Shown piece by piece: positions 26,038-30,465 of a stretch of DNA of 30,465 nucleotides (position 1 is its first letter; every line of letters starts with the position of its first letter). Both the position numbers and the translations under genes were made by a program. This DNA is from Saccoglossus kowalevskii (taxonomy: Eukaryota; Hemichordata; Enteropneusta; Harrimaniidae), in the NCBI RefSeq assembly GCF_000003605.2, contig NW_003110968.1:1-30465 (forward strand), in the 5' to 3' direction. The notes beneath the pieces were generated by a model. The model was given only the letters and a program-made list of their open reading frames with translations, did no database searches and was not told where the DNA came from.

Positions 26038-28286
26038 GTATATCAGCGATATGTGCGATAACAACTACATATGTATACATGAGATATCAGTGATATGTGC
26101 GATAACAAATACATATGCATACATAGGATATTAGCGGTATGTGCGATAACAACTACATATGTATTTTTAGGATATCGGCGATATGTGCGATAACAACTAG
26201 ATATGTATACATGAGATATCGGCGATATGTGCGATAACAACCACATCTGTATACATAGGATATCAGCGATATGTGCGATAACAACTAAATCTGTATACAT
26301 GAGATATAAGTGATATGTGCGATAACATCTATATATGTATACATGAGATATCAGTGATATGTGCGATAACAACTACATATGTATACATGAGATATCAGTG
26401 ATATGTGCGATAACAACTACATATGTATATATAGGATATCAGCGATATATGCAATAACAACTACATATGTATACATAGGATATCAGCGAAATATGCGATA
26501 GCAACTACATAAGTACACATAGGATATCAGCGATAAATGTGATAACAACTACACATATACAAATAGGATATCAGCGATATATGCGATAACAACTACATAT
26601 GTATACATAGGATATCAGCGATATATGCGATAACAACTACACATGTACACATAGGATATCAGCGATATATGTGATAACAAATATATATATGTATACATAG
26701 GATATCAGCGATATGTGCGATAACAACTAAATCTATATACATGAGATATAAGTGATATGTGCGATAACAACTACATATGTATACATAGGATATCAGCGAT
26801 ATATGCAATAACAACTACATATGTGTACATAGGATATCAGTGATACATGCAATAACAACTACATATGCATACAAAGGATATCAGCGATACATGCAATAAC
26901 AACTACATATGTATACAAAGGATATCAGCGATATATGCAATAACAACTACTCATGTATACATAGGATATCAGCGATATATGTGATAACAACTACACATGT
27001 ATACATAGGATATCAGCGATATATGTGATAACAACTACACATGTACACATAGGATATCAGCGATATATGCGATAACAGATACATATGTATACATAAGATA
27101 TCAGCGATATATACGATAACAACTACATATGTATACATAGTATATCAGTGATATATGTGATAACAACTACATATGTATACATATGATATCAGCGATATGT
27201 ACGCTAACAGCTACATGTGTATACATACGATATCAGCGATATATATGATAACAACTACATATGTATACATAGGATATCAGCGATATGTACAATAACAGAT
27301 ACATATATATACATATTATATCAGCGATATATACGCTAACAACTACATATGTATACATAGGATATCAGATATATGTGCGATAATAACTACATATGTATAC
27401 ATATGATATCAGCGATATATGAGATAACAACTACATCTGTATACATATGATATCAGTGATACATGCGATAACAACTACATCTTTATACATATGATATCAG
27501 TAATACATGCGATAACAACTACATATGTATACATAGGATATCAGTGATACATGTGATAACAACTATATCTGTATACATATGATATCAGTGATACATGCGA
27601 TAACAACTACATATGTGTACATAGGATATCAGCGATATGTGCGATAGCAACTACATATGTATACATGAGATATCAGTGATATGTGCGATAACAACTACAT
27701 ATGTATACATGAGATATCAGCGATATATACGCTAACAACTACATATGTATACATATGATATCAGCGATATATACGCTAACAACTACATATGTATACATAT
27801 GATATCAGCGATATATACGCTAACAACTACATATGTATACATATGATATCAGCGATATATACGCTAACAACGACATATGTATACATATGATATCAGCGAT
27901 ATATGCGATAACAGATACAAATGTATACATAGGATATCAGTGATATATACGATAACAACTACATATGTATACACAGGATATCAGCAATATGTACGATAAC
28001 AGATACATATGTATACATAGGATATCAGCGATATATGGGATAACAACTACATATGTATACATAGGATATCAGCGGTACATGAGATAACAACTACATTTGT
28101 ATACATAGGATATATGGGATAGCAACCTACATATGTATACATAGGATATCAGAGATATGTGCGATAATAACTACATATGTATACATATGATATCAGCGAT
28201 ATATACGCTAACAACTACATATGTATACATACGATATCAGTGATATGTGCGATAGCAACTACATATGTATACATGAGATATCAGTG
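26038..28286. repeat. Partner of the 21340-23588 block
   Basis: Carries the same variant order as 21340-23588 at offset +4698, with private changes such as CAACGACATATG near 27870 and GATATGTACAATAACAG near 27283. Past about 28286 it no longer follows the 23.6-kb copy but continues like 6.06-6.2 kb, with the CATGACATATCAG monomer. It includes the minus-strand open frame at 26043-26372, which is not a gene. Confidence 0.83.
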
Positions 28287-28984
28287 ATATGTGCGATAAC
28301 AACTACATATGTATACATGACATATCAGCGATATATACGCTAACAACTACATATGTATACATATGATATCAGCGATATATACGCTAACAACTACATATGT
28401 ATACATATGATATCAGCGATATATACTATAACAACTACATATGTATACATGAGATATCAGCGATATATACGATAACAACTACATATGTATACATGAGATA
28501 TCAGCGATATGTGCGATAACAACTACATTTGTATACATGAGATATCAGCGATATGTGCGATAACAACTACATATGTATACATGAGATATCAGCGATATGT
28601 GCGATAACAACTAGATATGTATACATGAGATATCGGCGATATGCGCGATAACAACTACATCTGTATACTTATGATATCAGTGATATGTGCGATAACAACT
28701 AAATCTGTATACATGAGATATAAGTGATATGTGCGATAACAACTACATATGTATACATGAGATATCAGTGATATGTGCGATAACAACTACATATGTATAC
28801 ATGAGATATCAGTGATATGTGCGATAACAACTACATATGTATACATAGGATATCAGCGATATATGCAATAACAACTACATATGTATAAATAGGATATCAG
28901 CGATATATGCGATAACAACTACATAAGTATACATAGGATATCAGCGATATATGTGATAACAAATATATATATATGTATACATAG

Positions 28985-29890
28985 GATATCAGCGATATGT
29001 GCGATAACAACTAAATCTATATACATGAGATATAAGTGATATGTGCAATAACAACTACATATGTATACATAGGATATCAGCGATATATGCAATAACAACT
29101 ACATATGTGTACATAGGATATCAGTGATACATGCAATAACAACTACATATGTATACAAAGGATATCAGTGATACATGCAATAACAACTACATATGTATAC
29201 AAAGGATATCAGCGATATATGTGATAACATCTACATATGTATACATAGGATATCAGCGATATATGTGATAACAACTACACATGTATACATAGGATATCAG
29301 CGATATATGCGATAACAACTACACATGTACACATAGGATATCAGCGATATATGCGATAACAGATACATATGTATACATAAGATATCAGCGATATATACGA
29401 TAACAACTACATATGTATACATATGATATCAGCGATATATGTGATAACAACTACATATGTATACATATGATATCAGCGATATATACGCTAACAGCTACAT
29501 ATGTATACATATGATATCAGCGATATATACGCTAACAACTACATATGTATACATATGATATCAGCGATATATACGCTAACAACTACATATGTATACATAG
29601 GATATCAGCGATATATACGCTAACAACTTCATATGTATACATAGGATATCAGCGATATATGCGATAACAGATACATATGTATACATAGGATATCAGCGAT
29701 ATATACGATAACAACTACATATGTATACATGAGATATCAGCGATATGTGCGATAACAACTACATATGTATACATGAGATATCAGCGATATGTGCGATAAC
29801 AACTACATATATATACATGAGATATCAGCGATATGTGCGATAACAACTAGATATGTATACATGAGATATCGTCGATATGTGCGATAACAA
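28985..29890. repeat. Partner of the 3440-4345 block
   Basis: Matches 3440-4345 at offset +25545 with few differences over about 0.9 kb, the most widely separated block pair I found in the window. It then continues into the AAATCTGTATAC monomers shared with 25.0 kb, so the two relationships (to 3.4 kb and to 24.5 kb) overlap in 29398-29890. Confidence 0.8.
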
Positions 29891-30219
29891 CTAAATCTGT
29901 ATACATAGGATATCAGTGATATGTGCGATAACAACTAAATCTGTATACATGAGATATAAGTGATATGTGCGATAACAACTACATATGTATACATGAGATA
30001 TCAGTGATATGTGCGATAACAACTACATATGTATACATGAGATATCAGTGATATGTGCGATAACAACTACATATGTATACATAGGATATCAGCGATATAT
30101 GCAATAACAACTACATATGTATACATAGGATATCAGCGATATATGCGATAACAACTACATAAGTATACATAGGATATCAGCGATATATGCGATAACAACT
30201 ACATATGTATACATAGGAT

Positions 30220-30335
30220 ATCTGCGATACATGAGATAACAACTACATTTGTACACATAGGATATATGGGAAAACAACCACATTTGTATACATAAGATAT
30301 ATGGGATAACAACCTAAATATGTATACATAGGATA
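30220..30335. repeat. Cluster of diverged, shortened monomers
   Basis: Two successive monomers (GGATATATGGGAAAAC at about 30260 and AGATATATGGGATAAC at about 30295) have each lost 9 bp, exactly one GATA-type sub-repeat (GATATCAGCGATATATG becomes GATATATG). They also carry several substitutions, such as CAACCACATTTG, CAACCTAAATATG and GTACACATAGG. Normal monomers resume from about 30336. The single 9-bp-deleted monomers at 5894, 23410 and 28108 are relatives, but only here are two adjacent. Confidence 0.75.
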
Positions 30336-30465
30336 TCAGCGATATATCCGCTAACAACTACATATGTATACATAGGATATCAGCGACATATGTGATAACA
30401 ACTACATATGTATACATATGATATCAGCAATATATACGCTAACAACTACATATGTATACATGAGA

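Larger units (their letters stand above)
1938..30465. repeat. 44-bp satellite array, main segment
   Basis: About 28.5 kb of uninterrupted tandem 44-bp monomers, all in the same orientation, running off the right edge. Three main monomer types differ in the last two bases of the 17-bp block: ...ACATGA, ...ACATAG and ...ACATAT before GATATC. The first goes most often with GATATGTGCG, the second with GATATATGCG, and the third with ATACGCTAAC or GTGCGATATCAAC. Short palindromes CATATG, GTATAC and GATATC occur in most copies. No gene, RNA gene or transposon is visible in this segment; the entries below describe its internal duplications. Confidence 0.97.

Noticed and set aside
1-30465. Telomeric repeat or rDNA spacer
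   Set aside because: No short telomeric motif such as TTAGG or TTAGGG arrays is present, and no rRNA sequence is seen. An rDNA spacer location cannot be excluded but has no support here.
1-30465. CENP-B box in the monomer
   Set aside because: No element resembling the known box (TTCG...CGGGA) occurs in the consensus or in the variants I read.
1-30465. Bacterial or phage gene system hidden in the window
   Set aside because: There are no coding regions, ribosome binding sites or operon-like spacing. The composition and tandem structure are those of eukaryotic satellite DNA.

Overview
This window is almost entirely one satellite DNA array. About 30.2 of 30.5 kb is a head-to-tail tandem repeat with a 44-bp period (roughly 690 monomers by length), running unbroken off both edges. 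The monomer has two parts: a 17-bp AT-rich block with a palindromic core (ATGTATACAT), then three 9-bp sub-repeats each starting GATA (GATATCAGC, GATATGTGC or GATATATGC, GATAACAAC). The consensus is about 34% GC. I find no supportable protein-coding gene, tRNA, rRNA, CRISPR array or bacterial signal. All open frames are stop-poor stretches of the repeat itself. The window suggests heterochromatic or (peri)centromeric-type satellite DNA of a eukaryote. The TTTA-tailed insert would fit an invertebrate such as an arthropod, but that is weak and the species cannot be named from this sequence.

Layout: 1-1665 satellite; 1666-1937 the only non-satellite DNA, a (TTTA)n microsatellite joined to about 180 bp of unique A-rich sequence. 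This insert is flanked by a short direct repeat (CATCTT) and reads on the minus strand like the 3' end of a non-LTR retrotransposon or SINE with a TAAA-type tail. From 1938 to 30465 the satellite is continuous. Within it, long blocks carrying the same private variants recur at fixed offsets: a tandem pair of about 1.6 kb (9212-10786 / 10787-12405); a second tandem pair of about 1.5 kb built from the same kind of block (16999-18529 / 18530-20017); a 2.8-kb block shared by 10.8-13.6 and 20.4-23.2 kb; a 2.25-kb block shared by 21.3-23.6 and 26.0-28.3 kb; and several blocks of about 0.4-1.1 kb. Smaller duplications of 2, 3 and 4 monomers (88, 132, 176 bp) are also visible.

The array is therefore layered: 9-bp sub-repeats, 44-bp monomers, recurrent 4-monomer (176-bp) steps, blocks of about 1.5 kb (about 35 monomers), and multi-kb duplications. 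This fits repeated unequal exchange or amplification. Much of the variation between monomers falls at the two CpG sites as CG-to-TG or CG-to-CA changes, which suggests (but does not prove) past cytosine methylation. Block edges and offsets were read by eye from variant markers and are good to about one monomer unless stated. I did no alignment or database search.
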